Shown one piece after another: positions 32,783 to 41,641 of a DNA stretch of 64,000 bases (within the stretch, counting starts at the first letter, position 1; each line of letters starts with the position of its first letter). The notes beneath the pieces were generated by a model that worked only from the letters and a program-made list of their open reading frames with translations, had not been told where the DNA came from and made no database searches. The DNA is from Frankia alni ACN14a (GTDB lineage: Bacteria; Actinomycetota; Actinomycetes; Frankiales; Frankiaceae), in contig NC_008278.1 in the NCBI RefSeq assembly GCF_000058485.1, forward strand, positions 5,884,962 through 5,948,961, in the 5' to 3' direction. Position numbers and translations under genes: made by a program.

Positions 32783-34431
32783 TCATCGCCGTCCCGCTTA
32801 CCGCCGTTCACCCCGTCCTGGCTCGAACCGTCATCGGTGAGAAGCTCACGGCGCCGTCGGCCGGCGAACCCGATCGCGAGGCCGGCTCCCATCACGGCCA
32901 TCGCGCCGATGGCCAGCTGCGTGCGGCCACTCGTGTGAGCCGCTCCCCCGGCACCTGTCTCCGGATGCCCCGCGGGGATGACCTCACCACCGGTGCCGGC
33001 GCCTCCGGCACCACCAGCCCCGGCACCACCAGCCCCGATGCCACCAGCCCCGATGCCACCAGCCCCGGCACCACCAGCCCCGGCACCACCAGCCCCGATG
33101 CCACCAGCCCCGGCACCACCAGCCCCGATGCCACCAGCCCCGGCACCACCAGCCCCGGCGCCGCCACCCCCGGGACCGAAGCCGCCCGCCCCACCGCCAC
33201 CGGAGCCACCGGAGCCACCCGGACCGAAGATCTCGCCGATGTCTCCAAGGTCGAATCCGCCACCGCCGAAGCCTCCGCCCCTTGGCATGGTCGGGGTCGG
33301 AGTAATCGATGGACTTGGCGTGGTCGTAGGCGTCGCCGTCGGTACGACGGTCGGAGTCGCGGTCGGCGCGACCGTCGGAGTCACAGTCGGCGCGACCGTC
33401 GGGGTGACCGTCGGAGTCGCGGTCGGCGCGACCGTCGGAGTCACAGTCGGCGCGACCGTCGGGGTGACCGTCGGAGTCGCGGTCGGCGCGACCGTCGGAG
33501 TCACAGTCGGCGCGACCGTCGGAGTCGCGGTCGGCGCGACCGTCGGAGTCACAGTCGGGGTGACCGTCGGAGTCACAGTCGGGGTGACCGTCGGAGTCAC
33601 AGTCGGCGCGACCGTCGGAGTCGCAGTCGGCACGACCGTCGGAGTCGGCGTCGGCGCGACCGTCGGAGTCGGCGTCGGGGTCGAGGGAGGCAGGCATCCC
33701 CAGCGCGTGGCCGTGTTGGTGTCAAGACTGACCTGGCCGTTACGAGCCAGGATCCGGCCGGCGACGGTGGATCTGGTTTTTACCGTAACCGAGGTCAACG
33801 CCAGGATGTTGCCGACGAAGGTGGTGTTGGTTCCCAGGGTCGCCGAACTTCCGACCTGCCAGAAGACGTTGCAGGGCCGGGCGCCGTTGACGAGCGCGAC
33901 GGTGCTGTTCGGTGCAGTGATCAAGGTCGATCCCGCCTGGAAGATGAACACCGCGTCCGGATCGTTCTGTGCATCCAACGTGACCGTGCCGGTCACGCCC
34001 ATGGCGGCAGCCGTTTTGTACACACCTTGGACCAGGGTCTGGCCACCGAGATCACTGGGCGCGGCGATGGCCGGCGTCCGCCCAGCCGCATCGTTGTAGG
34101 CCGTCGTGAGGTCCGACTTGGCCTGGAGGGCGACAGCATCGGCCACATGCCGGGCGCCGTTGATCACAATGCCTGGAGGAAATCCGGTGACCGCCGTGCC
34201 GGGGCTCAGGCCCAGATCACCCGAGATGACCGAGGGTCCAGTATTGGTGATGGTCGCACCCGCCAGAACCGCGAATGACGTGGCGGTTCCCAACCCGACG
34301 ACAGGCTGGGCCGCCGATGCCGCGGGTGTCCCGACCAGTCCGGTAAGAAATATTATGACGAGCGCGGTTCCGGCGGCAAGTACTGTAGCGAGCCATCCGC
34401 GCACAAACCCTGTGCGAGGTGTACCGATCAC
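32779..34431 (-). CDS. DUF3494 (ice-binding-type) cell-wall protein with HPETG sorting signal
   Basis: A 550-residue surface protein. Signal peptide ends near TPAASA; a DUF3494 domain follows (VGLGTATSFAVLAGATITNT, SGDLGLSPGTAVTGFPPG, FIFQAGSTLITA, WQVGSSATLGTNTTFVGNIL), then a Thr/Pro repeat stalk (about 250-380), a Gly/Ala repeat region (about 385-485), HPETG (about 489), a membrane helix and RRRR. GTG at 34431 has AAGGGGA upstream. The sortase gene follows with a 4-bp overlap. DUF3494 proteins include ice-binding adhesins, but ice binding itself is not shown here. Confidence 0.9.
   Translation of the reverse strand: MIGTPRTGFVRGWLATVLAAGTALVIIFLTGLVGTPAASAAQPVVGLGTATSFAVLAGATITNTGPSVISGDLGLSPGTAVTGFPPGIVINGARHVADAVALQAKSDLTTAYNDAAGRTPAIAAPSDLGGQTLVQGVYKTAAAMGVTGTVTLDAQNDPDAVFIFQAGSTLITAPNSTVALVNGARPCNVFWQVGSSATLGTNTTFVGNILALTSVTVKTRSTVAGRILARNGQVSLDTNTATRWGCLPPSTPTPTPTVAPTPTPTVVPTATPTVAPTVTPTVTPTVTPTVTPTVTPTVAPTATPTVAPTVTPTVAPTATPTVTPTVAPTVTPTVAPTATPTVTPTVAPTVTPTVAPTATPTVVPTATPTTTPSPSITPTPTMPRGGGFGGGGFDLGDIGEIFGPGGSGGSGGGGAGGFGPGGGGAGAGGAGAGGIGAGGAGAGGIGAGGAGAGGAGAGGIGAGGIGAGGAGAGGAGGAGTGGEVIPAGHPETGAGGAAHTSGRTQLAIGAMAVMGAGLAIGFAGRRRRELLTDDGSSQDGVNGGKRDGDE
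33000..33170 (-). repeat. tandem DNA repeats encoding the Gly/Ala-rich region
   Basis: Near-identical copies of an 18-bp-type unit (GCACCACCAGCCCC or GATGCCACCAGCCCC) run through this stretch, coding for AGAGGAGAGGIGAGG-type sequence. Array length is likely variable between strains. Confidence 0.85.
33340..33680 (-). repeat. tandem DNA repeats encoding the Thr/Pro stalk
   Basis: An 18- to 24-bp unit (GACCGTCGGAGTC with GCGGTCGGCGC) repeats about 19 times and codes for PTVTPTVAPTATPT-type sequence, a rigid spacer that holds the DUF3494 domain away from the wall. Confidence 0.85.
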
Positions 34432-34973
34432 AGATGTCCCCTTACCGACAGATCCCCGCTCCACCGGCAGACTCTCACGGCGAACAGCCAGGTTATTGCA
34501 ACTCGACTGGGCGACGGCGTGTCCAGCGGATCAGGAGGACAGGAATTTCCTGGATACGGGAGGAATAAGAATGGGATGGCGAGGGCGAATGGCCGCGACT
34601 CCGACGCCCGGCAGACAACCGGCCACCCTCCAGCGACAACACGCATGGACTGCGACTGGCAGTGAAACGGTCGCCGGGGTCCGCCGGAATCCGCATAACC
34701 GCCGGTTGGTCGGCGAGGAGGTCCCCGGGCCGCCTGGTGTGGCGCAGCGTCCGTTCGTGCAGCCAGGCGAGCTGGTCGCCCCGGCGAGCGTGGCGGGTGC
34801 CTCGGCCCCGCCGGCCGAGGCACCCCATCGATCACTTCTTCGATTTCCGCGGCGGCTCCGTCCGAACCTCGAAGGTCGATCAGCCCCCGGCTGAGCCCGT
34901 GGCTGCCCGCGGCGGTGTCCCGCTGGTCAGGGCGGCGCGACTCTGCCACCCATCCGAGGCCCCGGCGTCGGGA
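34432..34973. other. intergenic, no gene seen
   Basis: 542 bp upstream of the wall-protein gene. It should hold that operon promoter. The open frames here have no family features and poor codon pattern, so none is called. Confidence 0.5.
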
Positions 34974-35816
34974 TCACGTGTTCGTCGGCCGTCCGGCGGC
35001 CGCGGGGTAGCGGGCCAGGGTGGCCTGCTGACCCGCGGGCGGGGGCGTCGTGGCCGGGTCGTAGAACGGGGAGAACGCGCGGGCGAGCCGGCGGAGGTTC
35101 GCCGCGCCGAGTCTCCTGGCGGTGGCCGCCTCCCGCTCCTGCGACTGCCGACGCTGCTCGTCCGTCATCGTGCGGCGGTCGGTGTCCAGCAGATATCGCC
35201 GTAGCGGCGAGGTGCGCCGGTTCAGGTGCCGGGACGCGGTGACGATGCCCCGGGCCCGGTACAACCACGCGAACAGCCGGGGGCGGCCGTAAAGGCGGTG
35301 ATAGACGCGGTTCACAACCGTGCGGTGTTCGTACTCCTCGGCGAGATGCCATTTCCACAGCTCGACCGCCGGTGACGGCGCGGCGCCGAGTTCGGCCTCC
35401 ATCAGGCCGTCGACCCACAGTTCCGCGCCGGTCGAGCCGATGGTCTCGAAGCCCTCGCAGTAGGCGAGCAGCCAGCGTAACGACCTGGTCCGCAGGAAGT
35501 GCTCGTAGTCCCGTTCGAAGACGGCCTCATAGTCGGTCATGTCCGGGTAACCGCCGTCGCGGATCATCGCGTTGAACGCCCGGTGCAGCCGGTAGTGCTG
35601 GCCCTCCTGCCGGTTGAACAGGTCGATGTCCCGCAGCAGCTCGGCGTCGACCAGCGGATCCAGCTCCTCGGCCGCGCGGCGCATCACCTTGATGAGGAAC
35701 GGTTCGATGTAGGCCGGGATGATGCCCTGCGCGTTGACCAGGTGGACAGCCTCCAGATTCGCGCCCCAGCGCGGCGAGACGTCGGTGAAGTCGAATTCCG
35801 GCGAACGGACACGCAT
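34974..35816 (-). CDS. metal-dependent hydrolase family protein (PF10118-like)
   Basis: A 280-residue helical protein. FNRQEGQHYRLHRAFNAMI and WKWHLAEEYEHRTVVNRVYH carry the Glu/His sets of the di-metal metal-dependent hydrolase family PF10118. ATG at 35816 begins MRVRSPEFDFTDV; an in-frame GTG nine bases upstream is also possible. The C-terminal 40 residues are Ala/Pro-rich. Substrate not known. Confidence 0.75.
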   Translation of the reverse strand: MRVRSPEFDFTDVSPRWGANLEAVHLVNAQGIIPAYIEPFLIKVMRRAAEELDPLVDAELLRDIDLFNRQEGQHYRLHRAFNAMIRDGGYPDMTDYEAVFERDYEHFLRTRSLRWLLAYCEGFETIGSTGAELWVDGLMEAELGAAPSPAVELWKWHLAEEYEHRTVVNRVYHRLYGRPRLFAWLYRARGIVTASRHLNRRTSPLRRYLLDTDRRTMTDEQRRQSQEREAATARRLGAANLRRLARAFSPFYDPATTPPPAGQQATLARYPAAAGRPTNT

Positions 35817-36204
35817 AGCCACACCAGACCCTTCCGAGCACGGACGGTACGACCCGGGAGCGGATCGTGATCTCGACGTCCGATTCGCCGACAATGATCC
35901 GACACTCGGGGGCCGCGGGAGGCGGATCTCGCTGCACAGGCCCGGTAGGTGCCCACGACCGTCGCTGCCGCGTGCTCCGGATCCGAGCCCGCCAAGAGTG
36001 GCCCTGTCCGTACCAGCCCCGGCCCGGCCTTCCTGTACTCCGCGCCGAGGCCGAGAGTGAGAGACCGGGCCGCGCCGAGGCTCGACGGTCGGCGCCGAGG
36101 CTCGACGCTCGACGCGGGGCCGGGCCGGGCCGGGCTCGCCGATCTCGGCGGGACATCATGACCACCGGGCCGAGGCCCGCGACCGACAGGACAGGAATGG
36201 AGGC
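35817..36204. other. intergenic, no gene seen
   Basis: 388 bp between divergent genes. It holds both promoters and a direct repeat GCCGAGGCTCGACG near 36074-36114. No gene supported. Confidence 0.5.
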
Positions 36205-37122
36205 GTGAACGCCGTGACTCACGAGAAGGTGCTGTTCGGATTCGGCCTCGAGACCGGCGTCGGCGAGGTGGACGCCCTGCTCGCGCACGCGACGCAGGCG
36301 GATCGCGACGCTCTTGACCTGGTCACGCTGTCGGATCATCCGTACTTCGCCGACCGGCTGGACGCCTACGCGGTCCTCGGTGTCGTCCTGGGCCGGACGG
36401 TGCGGGTCACCGGGGCGGTGAACGTGACCAACGTGCCGAGCCGACCCGCGCCGATGCTGGCCCGGACGGTCACCGCGCTGTCCGCGCTGTCGGGCGGGCG
36501 CGTCGCGCTCGGGATCGGGGCGGGCGGCCTGTGGGACGACATGGCCCGGCTCGGCCTCCCCCGACGTTCTCCGGCGCAGGCCGTCCGGGCGATGGAGGAG
36601 GCGATCGTCGTCGTGAAGGCACTCTGCGGCGGCGGGGACCCGGTGACCTTCGACGGGGAGTTCTACCAGGTCGCGGGCCTCGTTCCGGCGTCCGTCGCGG
36701 CCCCGCCGATCTGGACGGGTTCGGGCGGCCCGATGTCGCTGGCGGTCACGGGCCGGCTCGCCGACGGCTGGCTGCCCGGCTACGCCGCCGACTGGCGCAG
36801 TGCCCGGGTGGCCCGCTCGCGCCCCCTCATCGACGCGGCGGCCGCGGCGGCCGGCCGGGATCCCGCGCAGATCGCGACCATCTACAATCTGCCCGGCCGC
36901 TTCACCGCGGCGCCGCTGGCCGCCACCCGCGACGATGCCGGCCGCTGGATCGGTGGTTCGGTCACCCAGTGGGTCGACGAGCTCACCGCGGCCGTGTTGA
37001 CATCCGGCGCCGGCGGATTCGTCTACTTCCCGGTCCAGGACGATACGACGACGGACCTCGCCCTCGGAACGTGGGCGGGCGAGGTCGTGCCGGCCGTCCG
37101 CGAGGCGGTCGCCCGAGGCTAG
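36205..37122 (+). CDS. LLM-class flavin-dependent oxidoreductase
   Basis: A 305-residue luciferase-like protein: FGFGLETGVGEVDALLAHA at the start, then LSALSGGRVALGIGAGGLWD, GEFYQVAGLVPASVAAPPIW and SGGPMSLAVTGRLADGWLPG. Many close relatives use F420. GTG at 36205 has GGAGG just upstream. It is convergent with the MmyB-like regulator. Substrate unknown. Confidence 0.88.
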   Translation: MNAVTHEKVLFGFGLETGVGEVDALLAHATQADRDALDLVTLSDHPYFADRLDAYAVLGVVLGRTVRVTGAVNVTNVPSRPAPMLARTVTALSALSGGRVALGIGAGGLWDDMARLGLPRRSPAQAVRAMEEAIVVVKALCGGGDPVTFDGEFYQVAGLVPASVAAPPIWTGSGGPMSLAVTGRLADGWLPGYAADWRSARVARSRPLIDAAAAAAGRDPAQIATIYNLPGRFTAAPLAATRDDAGRWIGGSVTQWVDELTAAVLTSGAGGFVYFPVQDDTTTDLALGTWAGEVVPAVREAVARG

Positions 37123-37223
37123 CCAGACCCGAGGCCAGCCAGAGCAGTGTCGCGGATGACCCACTTCCCGCCGTGCTTCAACCCCGATTTGTCCCCGCAG
37201 GAAGCGCCGTCACGCCGGGGCCG

Positions 37224-37991
37224 CTACCGGGCGGCCGCGCGGCGCAGGAGGGTGGCGGTGGGCTGGTCGGCGGGGAGGAAGGCCTCGAGCTTCAGTTCGG
37301 CGATGGTGACGTCGACGGCCGTGGCGAAGGTGGTGATTGTGCTGATGAGCCGCAGCTCCCCGCCCGCGGAGCGAAGGTGCAGAGGAACGGCGAAGCCGAG
37401 ATGATCTGGCCGAAGCGGTTCGGCCGGCACGTACCGGCGGAGTTCGGCGTGGAGATCGCCGAGGCGGTCGTCGGGATTGCGCAGGATCTCGGCGTGAATG
37501 CCGTCGAGGATGTGCCGGCACCATTCGGCGAGGTTCACGATGCGCGGCGCGAGCCCCGCGGGATGCAACGCGAGGCGGTAGACGTTGGCGCCGGGCCCGA
37601 GCAGGTCCGGCGCCGCGCCGTCGGCGAGGAGGGCGAAGGCCTCGTTGGCGGCGACGAGGTCGCCGTGGTGGTCGACGACGATCGCCGGGTAGGGCAGGTG
37701 CCCGGTCAGAACGTGCGTCAGCGCGGCGCGCACCGGCGCCAGCGGCGGGTCGTCCAACGAGGTGCGCGGATAGGCGGGGGCATAGCCCGCGGCGAGCAGC
37801 AGACTGTTGCGCTCCCGCAACGGCAGGTCGAGAGATTCCGCAAGCCGGACGACCATGGCCCGGCCCGGTTCCGACCGGCCGTTCTCCAGAAAACTGACGT
37901 GCCGCTGGGTGGTCCCCGCCCGCTCGGCCAGTTCGAGCTGGCTGAGGCGCCGACGAAGCCGACGTTCACGCAGCGCCCGCGGGAAGTCCAC
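37224..37991 (-). CDS. XRE regulator with MmyB-like ligand-binding domain
   Basis: A 255-residue regulator. The helix-turn-helix spans about residues 5-60 (RALRERRLRRRLSQLELAER, TTQRHVSFLENGRSEPGRAM). The C-terminal domain (HLPYPAIVVDHHGDLVAANE, EWCRHILDGIHAEI) is the MmyB-like PAS-type pocket that may bind fatty acids. GTG at 37991 is chosen; Shine-Dalgarno spacing is poor. It is divergent from the LLM gene at 38070, a common pairing where the regulator controls that oxidoreductase. Confidence 0.85.
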   Translation of the reverse strand: MDFPRALRERRLRRRLSQLELAERAGTTQRHVSFLENGRSEPGRAMVVRLAESLDLPLRERNSLLLAAGYAPAYPRTSLDDPPLAPVRAALTHVLTGHLPYPAIVVDHHGDLVAANEAFALLADGAAPDLLGPGANVYRLALHPAGLAPRIVNLAEWCRHILDGIHAEILRNPDDRLGDLHAELRRYVPAEPLRPDHLGFAVPLHLRSAGGELRLISTITTFATAVDVTIAELKLEAFLPADQPTATLLRRAAAR

Positions 37992-38069
37992 GAGCCTCGT
38001 TGTACCGCCCGGGAACGACCGCCGGCCATTCCTCCCGGGGAATTGCCGCCCGTCACCGCCGCGGACACC

Positions 38070-39200
38070 ATGCGGCGCATGGATGATGACAGCTGCACGA
38101 CCGATGACAGGCAGCCGAACGATGCCAGGCAACCGACCGGCATCCGCCTCGGCGTGCTCGTCCCGGTCGGAAAGGCCCAGTGGGGCGCGGGAACCGACCC
38201 ACGTGAGCTCGTCGACTTCGCGGTCCGGGCCGAGGAACTCGGGTACGACTCGCTGTGGGTCAACGACTCGCTGCTCGGTCCGCGCATCGAGGCGCTGACC
38301 ATGCTCGCCGCCGTGGCACCGGTCACCCACCGCGTCACTCTCGGCACCGCGACCCTCCTGCCGGTACTGCGCCGGCCCGTGCAGGCGGCGCAGACCCTCG
38401 CCTCCCTCGACCTGCTGTCCGGCGGACGGCTGACGGTCGCTGTGGGCGCGGCCTTTCCCGGCCGCTTCGGCCGGCCGTTGCACGACCTATCCGCGGTTCC
38501 CTGGGCCGACCGGTTTGCCCGGCTCGACGAGACAGTTGCCCTGTGGCGCCGGCTGTGGACCGCCGACGGTCCGACCTCGTTCCACGGCGACGTCCTGCAC
38601 GTCGACGACATCCCGCCGGCCACGGCGCCCAGCCAGGCCGGTGGCCCGCCGATCTGGCTCGGCGGCGCCGCGCCCGCGGCGCTCATCCGCGCCGGCCGGC
38701 GCTACGACGGGTGGCTGCCCTACCCGCCCGACCGGGCGGACTACCGGAGCGGTCTGGCGCAGGTACGAGCGGCGGCCGCCGACGCGGGCCGCGGGCCGAA
38801 CACGATCACGCCTGCCCTGTTCGCGTCGGTGCTGATCGCCGACTCCGTGGCGAGCGGGCGCGACACCCTGGCGGCCTACAGCCAGGCCAACTACGGGCTC
38901 GGGCTGCGCGAGCTCGAGGCCATCCAGGCCGTGATCACCGGACCGGCGGCGCAGGTGGTCGCGCGGCTGGCGGGTTACATCGCCGCCGGCGCGCGCCACC
39001 TCGTCTGCCGGCTCGGCACCGTCGACCTCGGGGCCGCCCGCGACCAGCTCGAACGGCTCGCCGACATCCTCCCGCTCCTACGGCGGGCTGCCGGTGGTTC
39101 AGGCTCAGGTGAGGGCGGTGGCGAGGGCGGCGCAGGCGTGGACGAGGGCCGGCGCGGCCCGGCCGGCGAGGTCGTCGCTCATGCGCGCCGCGGGGCCTGA
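38070..39200 (+). CDS. LLM-class flavin-dependent oxidoreductase
   Basis: A 376-residue luciferase-like protein: GIRLGVLVPVGKAQWGAG, RAEELGYDSLWVNDSLL, LASLDLLSGGRLTVAVGA and QAGGPPIWLGGAAPAAL. Two in-frame ATGs (38070, 38079) are possible starts. Its last 32 codons, a Gly/Glu/Arg tail, run 96 bp into the opposite strand of the iclR gene, so the two 3' ends overlap. Controlled probably by the divergent MmyB-like regulator. Confidence 0.85.
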   Translation: MRRMDDDSCTTDDRQPNDARQPTGIRLGVLVPVGKAQWGAGTDPRELVDFAVRAEELGYDSLWVNDSLLGPRIEALTMLAAVAPVTHRVTLGTATLLPVLRRPVQAAQTLASLDLLSGGRLTVAVGAAFPGRFGRPLHDLSAVPWADRFARLDETVALWRRLWTADGPTSFHGDVLHVDDIPPATAPSQAGGPPIWLGGAAPAALIRAGRRYDGWLPYPPDRADYRSGLAQVRAAAADAGRGPNTITPALFASVLIADSVASGRDTLAAYSQANYGLGLRELEAIQAVITGPAAQVVARLAGYIAAGARHLVCRLGTVDLGAARDQLERLADILPLLRRAAGGSGSGEGGGEGGAGVDEGRRGPAGEVVAHARRGA

Positions 39201-39860
39201 CACGGACAGCGCCATCGGCGCCATGCCGGGCACGGACACCGGCATCGCGACGCAGCGCACCCCGACCTCCATCTCTCCCTCGTCGAGCGCGTAGCCGCGG
39301 GCGCGGATGCCGGCCAGCTCGTCGAGCAGCGCGTCGACCTCGACGATGGTCGTGGCGGTGTGGGTGGACAGCGTCGAACGCGCCAGGATGGCGCGGGCCT
39401 CGTCGTCACCGAGGGTCGACAGCAGCGCCTTGCCGACGCCGGTGCAGTGCAGGGGGACCCGCCGGCCCACCTCGGTGAAGGTGCGCATCGAGTACACCCC
39501 GGGGGCCTGGGCGACGTACTCGGCCCGCTCGCCGGCCAGGACCGCGAGGTTGGCCGACTCGCCGAGCCCGTCGGCGAGCGCGCGCAGGACCGGGGCGGCC
39601 CGCTCGCCGAGCAGCGCGTTCGCGCCGGCGCCCAACGGGACCAGCCGGGAACCCAGGCAGTACCGGCGGTCGGGCAGGCGGCGCAGGTAGCCGCGGGTGG
39701 TGAGGGTCTGCACCAGCCGGTGGATGGTCGGCAGCGGCAGGCCGGTCGCCGTGGCCATCGCGCTGATCGAACAGCCGCCGCCCGCCGCCTCGACCACCTC
39801 GAGGATGTCCAGGGCACGCTGGACCGACTGCACCCCCGCCGCACGCTGCTCGACCGGCAT
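39105..39860 (-). CDS. IclR-family transcriptional regulator
   Basis: A 251-residue regulator. Winged helix: VQSVQRALDILEVVEAAGGG, SISAMATATGLPLPTIHRLV; IclR ligand domain: RAEYVAQAPGVYSMRTFTEV, LHCTGVGKALLSTLGD, GYALDEGEMEVGVRCVAMPV. Start at MPVEQRAAG (ATG 39860). It diverges from the glycolate oxidase gene and is upstream of malate synthase; IclR members often sense glyoxylate, so a role as regulator of the glyoxylate genes is likely. Confidence 0.88.
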   Translation of the reverse strand: MPVEQRAAGVQSVQRALDILEVVEAAGGGCSISAMATATGLPLPTIHRLVQTLTTRGYLRRLPDRRYCLGSRLVPLGAGANALLGERAAPVLRALADGLGESANLAVLAGERAEYVAQAPGVYSMRTFTEVGRRVPLHCTGVGKALLSTLGDDEARAILARSTLSTHTATTIVEVDALLDELAGIRARGYALDEGEMEVGVRCVAMPVSVPGMAPMALSVSGPAARMSDDLAGRAAPALVHACAALATALT

Positions 39861-40139
39861 CCCCACACGCCTTCCTCTCACCTCGGGCCGGACATCGGCC
39901 CCGGGCACCCACACCCGGCTCGCACTCCACCGTCATGGCCCCCTCACGGCCCGGACGGCCAGCACGCGGCCTGCGCATCGCCCGCACGCCCGCCTGCACA
40001 TCGTCGACCGCCTTGACCGAGGCGGCGGTACCGCCCTACGTTCGTATCACGATACAGATTTCTTTTTCCGTATGGTGGAAGCTGACAGGGTCGCCCGCGA
40101 CGTCGCGGGCGGACCCTCCCCTCGGAAAGGCTGGCCCCT

Positions 40140-41525
40140 GTGACTGTGGAGGACGTCACCATCGCCGAGCTCGCCGAGCTGGTCGACGCGCTGCCCGCCG
40201 GGGTGGTTGTCACCGATCCGGACCAGCTCGACAAGTACCGCCGTGACCGCGCGGCGGACCCGCTGGCCGGGCAGCCGCTCGCGGCGGTGCGCGCGGAGTC
40301 GACCGACCATGTCCAGATCGCCGTCCGGTGGGCGGCGCGGCACCGCGTGGCGGTGGTGCCGCGGGGAGCGGGCACCGGGTTGTCCGGGGGCTCCACCGCC
40401 GTCACCGGGGGCATCGTGCTGTCGACGGAGCGGATGCGCGCGATGCGCGTCGACCCGCTCACCCGGATGGCCGTCGTGCAGCCGGGCCTGCTCAACGCCG
40501 AGGTCAAGGCGGCGGCCGCGGCCCACGGGCTGTGGTACCCGCCGGACCCGTCGTCGTTCGAGATCTGTTCGATCGGGGGAAACGTCGCGACGAACGCCGG
40601 CGGCCTGTGCTGCGTGAAGTACGGCGTCACGACCGACTACGTGCTCGGGCTGCAGGTCGTGCTCGCGGACGGGCGGGCGGTGCGCCTCGGCGGCCCGCGG
40701 CTCAAGGACGTCGCCGGGCTGTCGCTGACCAAGCTGTTCGTCGGTAGCGAGGGGACGCTCGGCATCGTCACCGAGGCCACCCTGCGGCTCATCCCGGCCC
40801 AGCCGCCGTCGAGCACGCTGGTGGCCACCTTCCCCACCACCGAGGCGGCCACCGCGGCCATCCTGGCGATCACGTCCGCCATCCGGCCCGCGATGCTGGA
40901 GTACATGGACCAGACGTCGATCAATGCCGTCGAGGACGTCCTGCACATGGGGCTCGACCGCGGCGCCGCCGCGCTGCTCGTGGCCCGCTCCGACAGCCAA
41001 CATCTCGCCGCCGAGCGAGAAATGACGATCATGAACGACGCCTGCGTGGCCAGCGGCGCCACCGAGACGCTGGCCACCGACGATCCGGGCGAGGGCGAGG
41101 CGTTCGTCGCCGCGCGCCGGGCAGCCATCCCCGCGGTGGAGCGGCGCGGGGCCCTGCTGCTCGAGGATGTCGGCGTGCCTTTACCGCGATTACCGCAGCT
41201 CGTCCAGGGCATCGAGACGATCGCGGCCGACCGTGCGCTGACGATCGCGCTGATCGCGCACGCCGGCGACGGCAACACCCATCCCCTCATCGTCTTCGAC
41301 CCGGCGGACGAGGACATGACCCGCCGCGCCGAACTCGCCTTCGGCGAGGTGATGGACCTCGCCCTCACGCTCGACGGCACGATCACCGGCGAGCACGGCG
41401 TCGGCCGGCTCAAGAAGGCCTGGCTGCCCGGCCAGCTCGGCCCGGAGGTGATGGAGCTGTCCCTGCGCATCAAGCGGGCGCTCGATCCCCTGGGCATCCT
41501 CAACCCCGGGGCGATCTTTCCCTGA
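40140..41525 (+). CDS. glcD: FAD-linked glycolate/lactate oxidase, GlcD-like
   Basis: A 461-residue FAD-binding oxidase. The PCMH domain has [40 protein letters not shown] and [20 protein letters not shown]; the C-terminal domain has [17 protein letters not shown] and [10 protein letters not shown]. It oxidises glycolate (or lactate) to glyoxylate. GTG at 40140 follows GGAAAGG. Malate synthase G follows 116 bp downstream; no glcE/F genes are seen. Confidence 0.9.
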   Translation: MTVEDVTIAELAELVDALPAGVVVTDPDQLDKYRRDRAADPLAGQPLAAVRAESTDHVQIAVRWAARHRVAVVPRGAGTGLSGGSTAVTGGIVLSTERMRAMRVDPLTRMAVVQPGLLNAEVKAAAAAHGLWYPPDPSSFEICSIGGNVATNAGGLCCVKYGVTTDYVLGLQVVLADGRAVRLGGPRLKDVAGLSLTKLFVGSEGTLGIVTEATLRLIPAQPPSSTLVATFPTTEAATAAILAITSAIRPAMLEYMDQTSINAVEDVLHMGLDRGAAALLVARSDSQHLAAEREMTIMNDACVASGATETLATDDPGEGEAFVAARRAAIPAVERRGALLLEDVGVPLPRLPQLVQGIETIAADRALTIALIAHAGDGNTHPLIVFDPADEDMTRRAELAFGEVMDLALTLDGTITGEHGVGRLKKAWLPGQLGPEVMELSLRIKRALDPLGILNPGAIFP

Positions 41526-41641
41526 CGGCGAGGGCCGCCGGCGGACGACCGCCCCGGGCCCCGTTCACGCGAGACCTCCCGACCGCGCCGAACATTCCGA
41601 CCACGCCGCTCGGCACCGCAACCACACGACAAGGACAGACG

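Noticed and set aside
33000-33690. Repeat arrays in the DUF3494 gene as a CRISPR array
   Set aside because: Units are in-frame, contiguous and code for Thr/Pro and Gly/Ala repeats; no spacers.
34428-34949. Minus-strand open frame upstream of the wall-protein gene
   Set aside because: No Shine-Dalgarno, motif or codon bias supports it.
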